A DNA stretch of 64,000 nt, taken from positions 21,956,990-22,020,989 of the forward strand of contig OX411549.1 in the NCBI GenBank assembly GCA_948146395.1, in the 5' to 3' direction. The translations under genes and the position numbers were made by a program. The notes beneath the pieces are model-generated. The model ran no database searches. It worked only from the letters and a program-made list of their open reading frames with translations, and was not told the DNA's origin. Origin of the DNA: Fragum whitleyi (Eukaryota > Mollusca > Bivalvia > Cardiida > Cardiidae). Each line of letters begins with the position of its first letter. Position 1 is the first letter of the stretch. Below are positions 35,881 through 47,588 of the stretch, in pieces.

Positions 35881-36112
35881 AGTCGTGGGTTCGATCCCCG
35901 GTGGCGGCAAATATCCTTTCCGACGTTTGTCTTTCACCGATGGGTAGATAATCGTAAACCTATGTAAAATAGCAGTCGGAGGCTAGGAAAGGATGTAATG
36001 GTAGTACTGGCGTGAGAAATACCAGGAATCCATTGTTAGGTGCTCCGGCCGCCGCGATATAACTGAAATAATGTTGAAAGCGGCGTAAAACCCCATTTAA
36101 TCAATCAAACCA
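35878..36112 (+). mobile_element. 5'-truncated SINE S1, plus strand
   Basis: It begins inside the T-arm (gtgggttcgatccccgg) and continues through ggctaggaaaggatgtaatg to agcggcgtaaaacccc and an (aatc)n tail. With the copy at 35505-35686 it forms an inverted SINE pair about 190 bp apart. Confidence 0.82.
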
Positions 36113-36299
36113 TAGGTATGACGGGTATCTATTAAAATCATATGATAGGATTTGAACCTGATCCATTGGCTTCAATTATGAAAGTAGTAGTTTCGTCATG
36201 TATCCTTGCACTATCCCCCGTTACAACTAACCGTCTTCTTGGGGCGTCGCTCATATGGGCATGTGCTACGGTAGCGACGATAAATAAACGGAAATACAC

Positions 36300-38700
36300 A
36301 CACATATACAAGTTGTCATGGCCTAGTGGGTAGGGTGGTGGTCCCTTTCAACCAAAACATGTCTACTCTACGCGTATGAATTCGAATCGTACTCCGATCA
36401 TTATTTTTAAAATCTGCCTTTTTTGTCGTTGTTTCTTGTAAACTATTTCGTTCCGTGAATGCTCGTTTGTATGCAACTTTCTTTGATATATCTTTATGAT
36501 TTTTTTTATATATATATTTTAAATTATTTATTTAGAATTAACCAAACAATGCATTTCAATAAATTTCAAATGCGCTTTTATCCAGCTTGACTTTCAATGC
36601 TTTAACATCAGGCAGTCCTTTGATTTCAGTTTCTTGTCAGTAAAAGAAATACACACTGATCTAACCTGCGTAAACTTGAAATGTTAAATTTGTTACACAC
36701 CTTCATTATATTTTTGACTAATGAAACATCCTTATTTTTAATACTTTCTGCCATATCGTAATTTGGAATTGACAAGAAGAAATAATTAAAAATCCGTGTT
36801 GGGAAATTTCGTGTCAGCAGTACTCACCGAAAGCAAAAAAATCGTGCAAAATTCTGCTAAATAAATATGCTTGATAGCAAAATAAAATTTACATTCAGTG
36901 GGATTCGAACCTTGTCCGCCACGGCAACAGTCCTTGTGCCTCACCGCCTTTGCCATTTCTCGTCGATTGGAATCCGCCGTAAAATAGTTATATATAACAA
37001 GTAGTGCTAAATTACCTATATCACGCTCCATTAGTTTTATCAAAATACACCCTGTTTACGATAATATTGTGATCCGATAATGCTCAAAAAAGCGAATTCG
37101 GGTTATACTTGAATAGAAATTGAACGACGGATTGCAGAACATAAGATCCGTAGTTCGAGCCTCGATAATCCTGATTTTTTTCAAAAATAACAATATATAT
37201 CTTACCCATGACTTGTTTCAATTTCTTTCTATTTGTTTTTTTTTTTTTTTTTTTTTCATTTTTAATTATTATTTCTTTTACAACTAAAATATTTCTTCAT
37301 ATTTCTCTCAGACAATAACAAACAAGATCTTTTGTAAGCTTTCAAATTCAGAATCCGTTCTCTCAAATATATCAAAAAAGGTTCTACAAGCTGCTTTTAA
37401 AAAATTGTAGTCTGATTTACACTCTTCGATTTGCTCGTTCAAATTTCGACAAACTAGTAAATTGAAGACAATTTCTTTGACAAAGTATAAAGTAAAGGTT
37501 TCTTACAATATATAATAATATAATTAATATATCGTCAGAAAAGACAAGAAAGTCACGCGTGTTTTTTTTTTTTTTTTTTTTTTGGTAATATGTTAAAAGC
37601 AAAAAAAGAAAAAAAAAGACATAATTATGGCTTTGTGCAGATTTGAACCGCCGAATGTATACTTTGTCCGACTGTGACCTACACCTCTCGACCACGAAAC
37701 CGTTCGTTACTGTAGGTAAATTTTTATGATCATATTAAAACATAGTCCTCCGGGTTAAGACGAAGCTTTCCGTAACCACCGATATTCCTCGATGGTAAAT
37801 GTATTCATCGGTTAATTATTCATTGCATAAAGGTCAAATCATGTCAATAATTTCAGGTTATATACCTATTTCATAACACTATGACGAGTAGACAATTGTC
37901 ATTGTACGTGAAAAGACTGAGGCATTAGGAGTCGAGAGACAGTGGTTCCAGTCTCGCATAACAGTATGTATATTTTTCCTCTAGGTTTCTATCCATTTTA
38001 TAGATTTTTTCTCTTGGGTGTTAGAGATCACTCGGTTCCCAAAGAGATTTTTTTCGAAACGTAATAAACTATTTGTTTTGTCCGTTTTTTTTGTTGTTGT
38101 TGTTTTTAAATTTTGTTGAACGCCTGTTTAATTTTTTTGTTGTATAGGGCGACTAGAGCATCTAACTATGGATGCCTGGTATTTCTCTTATGAATACTTA
38201 CACGACAACTGTTCCGAGCCTCCATTTGCTCATTCCACTAAGGTCTTCGATTAGCAACCAAATTTGCCCTTCAGACCATTTGACAGCGACTTGTGTTTTT
38301 CCATATTTGAGTTCATGAGATTGAATGTCGATAAACGAAACGCGCTATGCAAAAAGAAGTCATTAAAGTGCGAGAAAACAAGTCAAATCACACTAACAGA
38401 AGAAACAAAGAAAATAAATAAAAAAAAATTGACATGGAAGCTGGTTCGAACCCATGATCACTGTATCTGTAGTCATCAGCCTAGATCTTTTGACCACACA
38501 GGCAAACAATTTGGATTGATAATATTACGTTATACAAACATTAATTTAAACCTATACCCTCCGCGGATTCACGATTGTTTTGGAAGACTTGCGACTATCC
38601 TCGATGATAAATATATTCATCGGTTAATGTATTCATTGTATAAAGGTCAAGTCATTTCAATTATTTCAAACTATATAATATACCGACTTTTTAATGCAGT
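36300..38700. repeat. Cluster of degenerate tRNA-like modules (SINE heads/remnants)
   Basis: At least five box A/box B-like pairs alternate in orientation: about 36317-36395 (+), 36895-36965 (-, ggttcgaatccc), 37627-37712 (-, tggtcgagaggtgtagg and ggttcaaatct with largely pairing acceptor arms), 37905-37970 (+) and 38435-38510 (-, gggttcgaacca). The segments after the 37.6-kb and 38.4-kb heads resemble each other (cctcgatg...tattcatcggttaat...attcattg), indicating one SINE family. The 148-codon ORF at 38264-38710 runs through these and is not a gene. Confidence 0.5.
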
Positions 38701-38711
38701 TTACATATGAA

Positions 38712-39117
38712 TACAGTTAGGAACATCGTGAAATTGACAAGATGAATGGTTTTCGAATGATTTTGGAATAAAATTGAAGAAGGTGTGGAGCGCGTGTGGA
38801 GTGAAATTCAAAATAGGAACAAAATTAGAAATATTTATAACCCCCTTTTGATAAAACATACATACAGCTTCCATGAATAGCTTTCTGTATCTTCGCAAAC
38901 TCATCCTACGCTTACAAACTTCAATTGTGTCAGTGAAATCGTGGTTTTTATCTACTGATTTACATTTTGAATATAGTTTTCTTTCATTTCAAGTTAATTT
39001 GGAGCGATTTTGAATGGTTGGAGAGAATGCTTGGGATGAATTACTGGAGCAATGAGCGAATGAATTTGAATAGTTTTAATCAGAATGATTATCAATTTCA
39101 TGATGTAATCAACTGTA
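38712..39117. mobile_element. MITE family A copy
   Basis: Inverted ends tacagttaggaacatcgtg and catgatgtaatcaactgta, with the family interior. Diverged from the unit copies. Confidence 0.7.
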
Positions 39118-39189
39118 ATACATGATTATGTATAATAATCAGATCTTATTCGGTACTTGCATCACAAGATAGAAGGTAATAAGACCCTG

Positions 39190-39622
39190 CTATATTACGG
39201 TTGCATAGAGGTGGCATAGAGGTGACATTTGTTTATTTTTTTAAATTTCGTGATTTTTTTTATACAATAAAAAATGCTCGTTTTACCAGTGTTTTTTTTT
39301 TTTAAATTTATATATAAAATCATAAAATAAAAAGAATGCGAAAGTAAATTTTCGTATTTCAAGTTTTTTTTTTTTCTATTGAATTAAAAAAGAATGCAAA
39401 AAAAATGCAGAGAACGAAAACTTGAGTCGTGAGCACGCGACAATCAAGATAGCCCATCAACATTTCCCATTAAGTCGTGAGCACGACTCATCCAATAAGA
39501 ACTGCCGATGCATAGATCTGTGCTTTTCGCATTTATTTTTAAAATTTAAAACAAAGTTGAAAAACGAAAATCCCTGAAAAGAAAGAAAAAATGTGCAAAT
39601 GTCATCTCTTTGCCACCGTGCT
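39190..39622. mobile_element. Possible MITE family G
   Basis: The ends are inverted copies around gaggtgacatttg (left) and caaatgtcatctctttgcca (right). Inside is the palindrome agtcgtgagcacgact and poly-T/A tracts. Only one copy is visible in the window. Confidence 0.45.
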
Positions 39623-39629
39623 GTATAAA

Positions 39630-39745
39630 TACAGTTAACTACATCTTGAAATTGACAAGGTGAAAGACTTTGGAACGAAATTGAATGAGTACGATGTGTG
39701 AGTTTTGAGTGAAATTAAAGGGAGGTAATAAAATATCGATATCTA
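39630..39745. mobile_element. MITE family A, left-end fragment
   Basis: tacagttaactacatcttgaa followed by the family's left interior up to gggaggtaat. The right half is missing. Confidence 0.6.
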
Positions 39746-42039
39746 TTACATTGTCTTAAGGAGGGCCGTTGCAGTTTCGGGGGGTATCCAGATATTTGCG
39801 AAACAGATGTATGTTTTAGAGCATTCATATGCACAGATATAGTGAAAATATCAGCATAGCTTTCCACGCATAATTTGAAAATATTTACATTTTTCTTAAG
39901 GTGGTAATGCTTTCGAAAATATCAAAGAGAACTGCTTATTACCCTGACCAATCACAAAACTGGTGTGCTAAATCAACATATATTTATAGCCATAGATATG
40001 GAAAACATAGATATATAATATACTTTCTAGTAAGGGCATAAATAAGTTTCAAGTGGACATTTTGCTTTAAATGTTCCTCAAAGAAAAAAAGTGAATATTT
40101 TTTTTGAAGGCAAAAAAAAGCAAGCGCTTATATTAAATTAAATCAAAATATATCAATAGAAAATTAGCCCAACTATCGCACAACCGAAATTCATAAAGAA
40201 AAGTATATGTATCCAGGCACTTTTAATCAATTTCATAAGTTTGAAATACAGTACTCCCCACAATTTACTACTCTAATTTGATTTTGTCAAGATATTGTTA
40301 TGTCCCCTGATTTCCCAATGAACAATAAAAAGCCATTTGTAATTTTGATACACTAAGTAACGCCTATGGCATCTGTAGAATTTCTGTAACAGGGTTTAAA
40401 CTACAATTAAGGGGGAGGGGTAGTCATTTCACATCATTACCGAAGTTTTGTCGAACTACCCAGAGACTGAACACCCCATTCCCTCTGGATCCACCACATG
40501 CACAGTCATTATCCTGATCAAAACATGAGGTTTTCCTCCATAAACTCATTTTCTATACGAGGCAATAACATATAAATAAAATATGTCATTTCAGTTGTCA
40601 CGGAAGATAAGATGGTTTCTTACTCTATTGAAAAAAAAGAAAAATGACTTTCGATTGATTTTAAAGATTTTAGAATTCTGTGATTATGTTAATAATTTGA
40701 ACCTAATATATTTTACAATGGGTTTGAAACAATTTCCTAAATTTTACATTAATCCCTCTCGATTCTGTGGATTGCAGCAGAAATCAAGAGTCTCAGGACC
40801 AAATAAAGGAAAAAAAGTAAGTACCCGCTCTCGGGACTTCTTGGTCAAGGAGCAGACGCAGTAACTCTCGAATACATACACTCTTCGAATAATACGAAAG
40901 CTTTTTGAAACCATTGCTTATTGAAATATTCAATGTTGGCAAAGCTATTGATGGAATATTAATAATTCTTATCAAATTATCGTTTTCACTCTCTCTCAAA
41001 CACACATAAAGGGAATGTAATAAAGGTGGAAATTTAGAGGGGAGAAATGAATTTTTGTTAAATGGAAATTGTCCTTTTTCTACGCAGTATTCTTTTCGGT
41101 TTTCACAACGTGTAACATACGTAATGAATGGGATCTTTACAGGCAAAAGGAACATATCATTTTGAATATTTCTAAAAAGAACAGTGAAAAACGAACAGAG
41201 AGCTAACAGTGGAGAAAAGAACACTGAAAAGGAGAGAAATCGCATCAAGTGGCAAACTCTTATTACTTTGGGACATGATTCGTCAACCCATGTCTGTTGT
41301 CACCGAAGTCGTAAATAAAAAGCATATTTTTCTCCTTTCCAAGCAATGTTCAAATAACTGAATGATGACTACCTTTTATTAGCAACCGTTATTTGATAGT
41401 TTTATACTTAAAACGATATAACCCGAACTCAACCAATCCCTTTCAGTGATGAAGAGTACGTGACAGCCCTGCGTCAAGGACAACAAAGCGGAGCAAACGT
41501 TTAGCTCATACACAAGCGAGCAATGCAGGGTATAAGAAGCATAATCTTTGCTCCGTTATGTCATTTTAAATGCAGGGCTTGTGATAGGTCTTTCAAAGTC
41601 GCCCGATCTTCATTGGAATAACGAAGCACAAGTGTGAAACACTCATTAGATACACTTTACACGGTAATGCCGACTATCATTTCTCGGATGATCGTTTGTG
41701 ATTCGTTATTATGAACGCATGTCCGGATTTCATTTTGTCCCTCATGATAATTGCCAAACCCTGCAGTACAGGATACAAAAAAAATACAAACGTTTAGGAA
41801 AGTGAATCTTTCTTAGAAGTCTTGTGTTTCTGGAATGTTTCGCGAACGTTTTAAATTTGAATTTAGGACAATCCTGCGTGCAGGTTGAAAAAATTACGAT
41901 TGTTTGAAAAATAGCAGTTCCGCTGTGCACATGCAACTTCATATAAAGTTGATTTTAACAAGGTCCCTCCCTCACATTTTTTTCTACGCGAGTTGTCTCC
42001 CCAAAACTGTAACGTCCCACCTTAATAAAAATTTCAAAC
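39746..42039. other. Intronic non-coding DNA of C1q gene 3
   Basis: No recognised gene. The 93-codon (40583) and 151-codon (minus, 40793-41248) frames are on opposite strands of the same AT-rich DNA and show no domain or composition signal. Confidence 0.4.
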
Positions 42040-42044
42040 GAGTT

Positions 42045-42296
42045 CCATAAATAGCGTCCTATTTCTTCAAAAACCAATCAGACGCTAAAATTGAAACTGT
42101 GTCAGTGAAATTGCGATTTTTTCTCAAGCTATATTTACTTTGAATGTAGTTGTGTATCTTGTATTTAAGTGATTTTTGGGCGTTTCTGAATAGTTTGAGT
42201 GAGTGTTTATAATAAATGAATGGAACGCTGAGTGAGCGATTAAGTATGGTTTTGGTTGGGATGAATGTTAATTCCGCGATGTTATTATCTTTAGCT
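42045..42296. mobile_element. MITE family A, right part (unit 3)
   Basis: Paralogue of the interrupted element at 5989-6550 but without the nested family-B insertion. Confidence 0.6.
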
Positions 42297-42470
42297 AGAC
42301 TTCTTTATCTTTTTATATGATCGCCATGTCGATTGGAAGATTTTCGTGCCATTTGGCCTTATTCGTCGTCCTTTAAACTGACATTACAGAATACAATTCG
42401 TGTGCAATAAAATATTATCCCAAAAGTATTTCGTACATGTATTTTTTTTAAAATAATTGAATTCAATTAC

Positions 42471-42849
42471 CCTTTGTTTTATTGTTCAGCACTTCCAAAG
42501 CATTGTCAACTAGTACCAGTTTAGCCACCGCCTTATCCGACAAAACTTTGATTTCGTCTCTTCTCTGCTCTTGTTCTTCCCTCGAAGTCTTCTCAAAATC
42601 GTCCTTGAAGGCGTCAAAATCCACCGATATTTTAGTTTTAAACTCCTTTATTTCTGCAATTTCTCTCAAAACTGTTTCTCGAATTGCTTTCATTTCTTCC
42701 ACCATTTTCTCTACTTTCTGCTCAGTTCTGAGCATTGCCTCAAGTGACTTCATCTCATAATCAAATTTCGAACACACTGGTTCAGCCGGCAATTCTAAAG
42801 CATTGCTGCTTGCGATAAAGATCAGATACATAACTTTATAGAGCTCCAT
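42471..42849 (-). CDS. C1q gene 3, exon 1: signal peptide and diverged coiled coil
   Basis: Homologue of exon 1 of genes 1 and 2, with ATG at 42847-42849 and the same phase-1 donor, so it can splice to exon 2 at 28093-28487 across a 13,983-bp intron. Residues 1 to about 60 are nearly identical to the other copies. Residues of about 70-115 carry many substitutions (for example KELAGIKDF versus REIAEIKEF and EMAVGKL versus DKAVAKL). The substitutions keep the charged heptad character, so the coil is conserved in kind but not in sequence. Whether so long an intron is spliced cannot be seen here; it could also be two halves of separate genes. Confidence 0.78.
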
Positions 42850-43904
42850 TCCGACAGGACCTGACTGTAAGCCTTGAAACACTAACGCTGTTTAGCAGTA
42901 TGTTGCCTAAATGTCGGTAGTTCATACTCCTCTACAAAAGTTGTGTGACACTTTCAGATACATAAAGATAAAAAGTAGTTCTATGATGTATAACAGGGAA
43001 AAACACTCCTGAAAGTGACAAAGTAAATGATATTGGATTGTTTACGGAACAAACTTGGCAGAGTGAGAGGAGAAAATGAAACTTATTGAAGAAAATATAA
43101 CATCGATATTTTTTCCAATTAGAAGCAATTATCGAGATTTTATACCCCCCCTTTTTTTAAAAAAAAAATCATTCCTTTATTTTAGTGTCCTCAGGGACCA
43201 AGCAAACGCTTTTTTGGAATGAATGAAATCTGGGTCGTTTTGAAGGTTTACGAAGTGACTTGAACGACTCTGAAGCGTTTTTTGAGTGATTTCTGTGAGT
43301 GTTTGGAATGAACGTATTGAGAGATTCTGAATGGTTTTCATCGGAGTGAATGTCAATTTCAGTATGTTATTAACTGTAAGGCTTGGCTGAAGTTGTTGTA
43401 TATAGAGGATAATCGTTAGTTTCAGTGTAAGATCGATTTATATTTCATTGAGTGAACAACAAAGGCTATATTTTTACGAGTGGCGAAAATATAGCTTTTG
43501 TTGTTCACGAAATGAAATATTAATCGATCTAACTCGAAAACAAACGATAATTATATTTCTTTAATGCAAACATGAGACAAAATGTAAAATTTCTGGGACG
43601 TTATTTATTTCGCTCCGCATAGATGACGTCAGATAGGATTAAATGCACAAAAGCAGGGTATAAGTTTTGATAATTTCACTGCTTTTGCGGTGAGATTATC
43701 AAGTGATAATCTACCGTTATTTCTTGATAAACCACCAAAAAGCATTTAAGAAAATTACTCTTCTTAATCTGTTCAGAAATGCATGCTGGTCACAAAGTTT
43801 CGACAGACAGTATATTTCCCCACAAATAATGATTTATTTTTGAAATATGGCTTTTAACGAAGACTTAAAGAAAATGGGTTTGAAGCATGTTTAATTTACA
43901 ACAG

Positions 43905-44190
43905 GGGCCGCCGTCATAGCGCAGTTGGTAGCGCATCGGACTGTCAAACAAGAGGTCCCGGGTTCGATCCCCGACGGCGGCACTCATTCTTTCCGACTAT
44001 TTGTCTCTCACCAATTGGTTGATGATCGTAGACCTATGTCAGGTAGAAGATGGAGGCTAGGAAAGGATGTGATGGTTGTACTGGTGAGAGAAATACCAAG
44101 AATCCATTGTTAGATGCTCCAGCCGCCGCGATATAACTGAAAAAAAATGTTGAAAGCGGCGTAAAACTCCATTCATCCAATCAATCAATT
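43905..44190 (+). mobile_element. tRNA-derived SINE S1 (unit 3, plus strand)
   Basis: Copy of 8219-8510. The tRNA-like head is at 43907-43982 with the same acceptor arms and box B. Confidence 0.85.
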
Positions 44191-44237
44191 TATAAAAGGG
44201 ATTCATGTATGCGATCTCGATCTTTTGAAATTGACTG

Positions 44238-44465
44238 TTGTGCTCGGTGTATAGTATGTATACGCCGGGGTCTTGTTTTGAGAAGAGGATATCAGACTTT
44301 GTAACTGAATATGATAAAATGTTTAAGTTATTCGAGAAACGCCCATTCCTTAGAAATAGAATCAAAACTTTTCAAAATAGATACTTGACCCGGCGTGTGA
44401 AAAGACGTTATCAAGAGTTCAATATAATAAATAAATCTATGATATGGTCTACGTCGCGGGAGTGA
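44238..44465 (+). pseudogene. Possible relic of a transposon ORF
   Basis: A 75-codon frame rich in Arg, Lys and Phe (…FLRNRIKTFQNRYLTRRV…). The homologous place in units 1 and 2 (about 8580-8770) has stops and changes scattered through it. The bias towards a readable protein suggests a decayed element ORF. No family is recognised. Confidence 0.25.
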
Positions 44466-44721
44466 AATAAACCCGTTGAATATTTTTGATATTACACGGG
44501 TGTTATTACACTAGTGGAATAACTATGCAAATGAGCTAAAAACTTTCAGCAACGTCATATTTTCGTTGTTAAAATGACGTCATAATGTTTTGATGATGTC
44601 AATTTGCCAAAGGCGTTATATGTTTCGCGGAATAACTTGAAGTCATAAATATCTGTAATTCCCTCGATTTTTTTCGAAAATTCAGGTCATATTATAAATA
44701 GAATATCAGATTTGTGCTTAT

Positions 44722-44826
44722 AAAATACCGAATTTATTAAACTCGTCATCTAAAACAGATAAATCTCGGCAAAGCCTCGTTGTTATCTGTTTTTAGATGA
44801 CTCGTTTAATAAACTCGGTATTCAAT
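44722..44826. repeat. Foldback repeat, about 100 bp (family E)
   Basis: ataccgaatttattaaactc at the left is matched by gtttaataaactcggtat at the right, with gtcatctaaaacagataa / ttatctgtttttagatgac inside. A diverged relative lies near 9415-9490. Confidence 0.7.
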
Positions 44827-44940
44827 GACCACTCATTCAAAATCCTCTATTAATAATACGGCTTATGTCAATATATGATTGAATAAATATGAGAAATAGT
44901 TTTGTTCTAACAGTGTTTAAGTAACGGATCATCATTTTAT

Positions 44941-44978
44941 AACCCTAGCGCTTTCGAAACTCGGCGTCATCAGGGGTT
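44941..44978 (-). ncRNA. Hammerhead-ribozyme-like motif
   Basis: Read on the minus strand, the order is AACCC (stem I), CTGATGA core, an 11-nt stem-II region, GAAA core, a self-complementary AGCGCT (stem III with the required A15.1-U16.1), A as the cleavage-site base, then GGGTT pairing with the first stem. Core bases fit the hammerhead consensus CUGANGA...GAAA. Stem II does not pair well, so it may be degenerate. Palindromic stem III would favour dimeric folding. Penelope-like elements are known to carry such motifs. Confidence 0.4.
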
Positions 44979-45070
44979 CAACGCGAACTGACAGTGAAAA
45001 TTACAAAAATCTATTAATCATTCAACTATGCTTATATCCTCTTGGATCCAGTGTTACAGAAAGGAATTAC

Positions 45071-45138
45071 GTTTGTTTGTTTGTTTGTTTGTTTGTTTGT
45101 TTGTTTGTTTGTTTGTTTGTTTGTTTGTTTGTTTGTTT
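45071..45138. repeat. (GTTT)n microsatellite
   Basis: About 17 uninterrupted copies of gttt. Confidence 0.97.
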
Positions 45139-46374
45139 TCATCTATTGGCGATCCTGGTGTAAGGTCATCTAGCCAAGTACTTCCGGGGTCGTAGGGTGC
45201 TGAAATAGCCCTTAAAAGTCAACCCCATTTTCAAGTGTGTATGTAGCCATATAAAGAAGAACTTTCCGCTCTTTTATGGCTAGATCTTTGACAATGGATT
45301 GTTTTGCAGTAAGTAAGCCAATATTTTCTTTATTTTTTCAGGACTACTTTTTTGTGTTCAGCTGGTGGGTGTACTCCAGGGGGTGTAAATTGAGCCGCCT
45401 GGTTTAGTGTTGGAATTTAGACGGTACGTGTGTTTGACCTCATTTTGCAGAAAATCCAATGCATTATGATCTGGTTTTGTCTCGAGAAACATAGGGCAAT
45501 CTATTCATATTAGACACTCATATAGCTCAACGAATGTTGTAGAATTTGTGTCATTGTGTTGAAAACGTGGAATTTACATGTATTTATAAGGGAGAAAAAT
45601 GAGTGAGCTGCAACCTCCTGTTAATTATAGGGTTGTTGTTGTTCATTTCAATTTTCCCTGTCAGTTCAAATTGAACTCCTAATGAAGAAACATTGAGTTT
45701 CGATAGTGCTAGGATTTTTTATGCTTTAACGCAATAATCCAAACTACTTACACTGTTTGAATATAATTTATCTCAATTTTATTTTAAATATGTAGGATCT
45801 CGTGTTTTGTGAAAGGTATTACGTTGGTATTTTCCTTTTTCTCGATTTGTTTTATGGTATATTTTCCCGTGATATTCACTTTTCTCTGGACGAGTTTCAC
45901 GTTTCATTTAACCCTTCAAAACAATCATAAACTTTCTGATAATTAACAGAAAATGCAAAAGGGCTTCTTGAAAACGAAAGAATTTCTTACTAATCAATGT
46001 TTTTTCTTCCGAACAGCAATTTTTTTTAAAGGAAAAGCATGAAAAACGTTTACTGGGTCAGTTTAAAATTTTGTCGTCTGGAAATAAGATTTATTAGCTG
46101 CAAAAATCTGTGAGTAAGATTAATTATATAATTCAAGAGTTTGCCGGATTTTCAATGCCGATCGACAATAGTTTGTTGTATGCATTATTTACTTCAACTT
46201 CGCTACAAAAGATCCAAGGGCCTGATTTATTAAACATCTTACGAACATTTTTTCCGTCAGTCAAAAATTAAAGTTGCTTCTACAGAAATAACTAAAAATG
46301 GAATTCTGCCATGCATTATCTCATCGATTCCAATGAGACATTGCAAAGCAGCACAATCAATGAAAACACAAGGT
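45139..46374. other. Non-coding stretch
   Basis: AT-rich, no supported exon or recognisable repeat. Confidence 0.4.
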
Positions 46375-46602
46375 ACGATTTCCAACAATTTGAAATGTGC
46401 GCGAGGGGCAAGCATTGAGCAGCGTAGACAGCCCAATATTGTTAATATTATGATATCTAATAGTGTACAAGTACATTGAGACCTTATCTATCTACTAAGC
46501 ACGTAGTGAGGACTCTGGTCAGACTGTGCGGATGCACAGGCTGGTCAGAGTCTTTGCTATGTAAATGTATGAAATTGTTGGAAATCTCACGCACAGGCTC
46601 AA
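46375..46602. mobile_element. MITE family B copy
   Basis: Ends cgatttccaacaatttgaaa and gaaattgttggaaatctcac...aggctc are inverted. The interior has ctggtcagactgtgcggatg. The overlapping opposite-strand frames here (46476-46688, 46484-46678) are incidental. Confidence 0.7.
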
Positions 46603-47588
46603 TTAATTTTATCGTAAGATATTTAGTAAAACGGACCCCTGATCCGTTACAACGGGCAAACAAAGAAGTACTGGACAAAAAAAGTTAAGGATTTCAACTA
46701 CAAAATTCAATTTTTCGGATGGACATTATTTTTGTATTTTGTCTGTATACTTGAACGTTCTATGGCGTATTGTCTTCCAGTCTTTGGCATAACTAAGCAC
46801 ATATTGTTCAAAATTGACCAGGAGCAAGGACATTTGTAATCCGACCGCTTTCAATACTGTGAACATGAATTCTTTAATCTTTGACTTTTTGCTGTTGCGT
46901 GGAAAGCGCTTGCTCTACTTTTGTTTCTTTTCTGCATATTTGTGTTTTGAACCTTTCTTTTCGCAAAGCACAACAAGAAACGTTATTTTTCTGGCGAAGG
47001 AAGCTCCAGGTGTAATTGGTACGCTTGAATCAGAGTAACCAAAAGGAACGTGATCTGTCAGTCAAATATTGAAAAAAGGTTGGTTCTAGAGCTTGGAAAC
47101 GCTTCAACCGGACTGTATTTCGAAGGCTCAGTGCAACACGATTGTAAGTGCCTATTAATTTATAGGCACTTAAAATAGTGCTGCACTGACCCCTTGATCT
47201 GTGTGTGAGAGGTAACAACTAAATGTTAAGCGGGCTTTTACTGCTGGTGATGGTCATTGCCTTGGTGACTTAGGATAGTGTAACATGCTTCAGACAACTG
47301 TTAGTCTTCAGACATGTAACTGGAAGCCAAGAATCGACCAAGAAAATCAAAAGCAGGCATCAACTCTCCATTTGCGCTATTGTAGACCAGTAGTTCTACC
47401 AATTCTGACGAGACGTTATCAAATTTCAAGACTGCTCTGAGCTAGGAACCATATAAATTTGGAGTTGGGTCACTACACCTGTGTTCTTTTCACAGACGGG
47501 CAAAAAATTTGCATGGACTTTTTGGCATCAGGAAAAGATGGTGTTGCATGCCGAGTGAGTGCTTCTTTGAGTGTTGTATTCCGTAAAT
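46603..47588. other. Non-coding stretch with one hairpin
   Basis: No gene supported. A perfect 11-bp hairpin, taagtgcctat / ataggcactta, lies near 47146-47173. Confidence 0.4.

Larger units (their letters stand above)
42040..44870. repeat. Third unit, right arm (exon 1 of C1q gene 3 and its upstream flank)
   Basis: Homologous to about 6055-9130 of copy 1. Divergence is uneven. The stretch equivalent to about 7005-8635 is nearly identical, while both flanks are clearly diverged. Unlike units 1 and 2, it lacks the nested 235-bp MITE found at 6171-6405. After about 44870 the similarity to the unit stops. Confidence 0.85.

Noticed and set aside
38264..38710. 148-codon plus-strand ORF
   Set aside because: It runs through antisense tRNA-like/SINE sequence, with no domain and atypical composition.
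40793..41248. 151-codon minus-strand ORF
   Set aside because: Phe/Ser/Leu-rich frame in AT-rich intronic DNA. The hydrophobic N-terminus alone does not support a secreted protein, and no homologous copy or splice context is seen.
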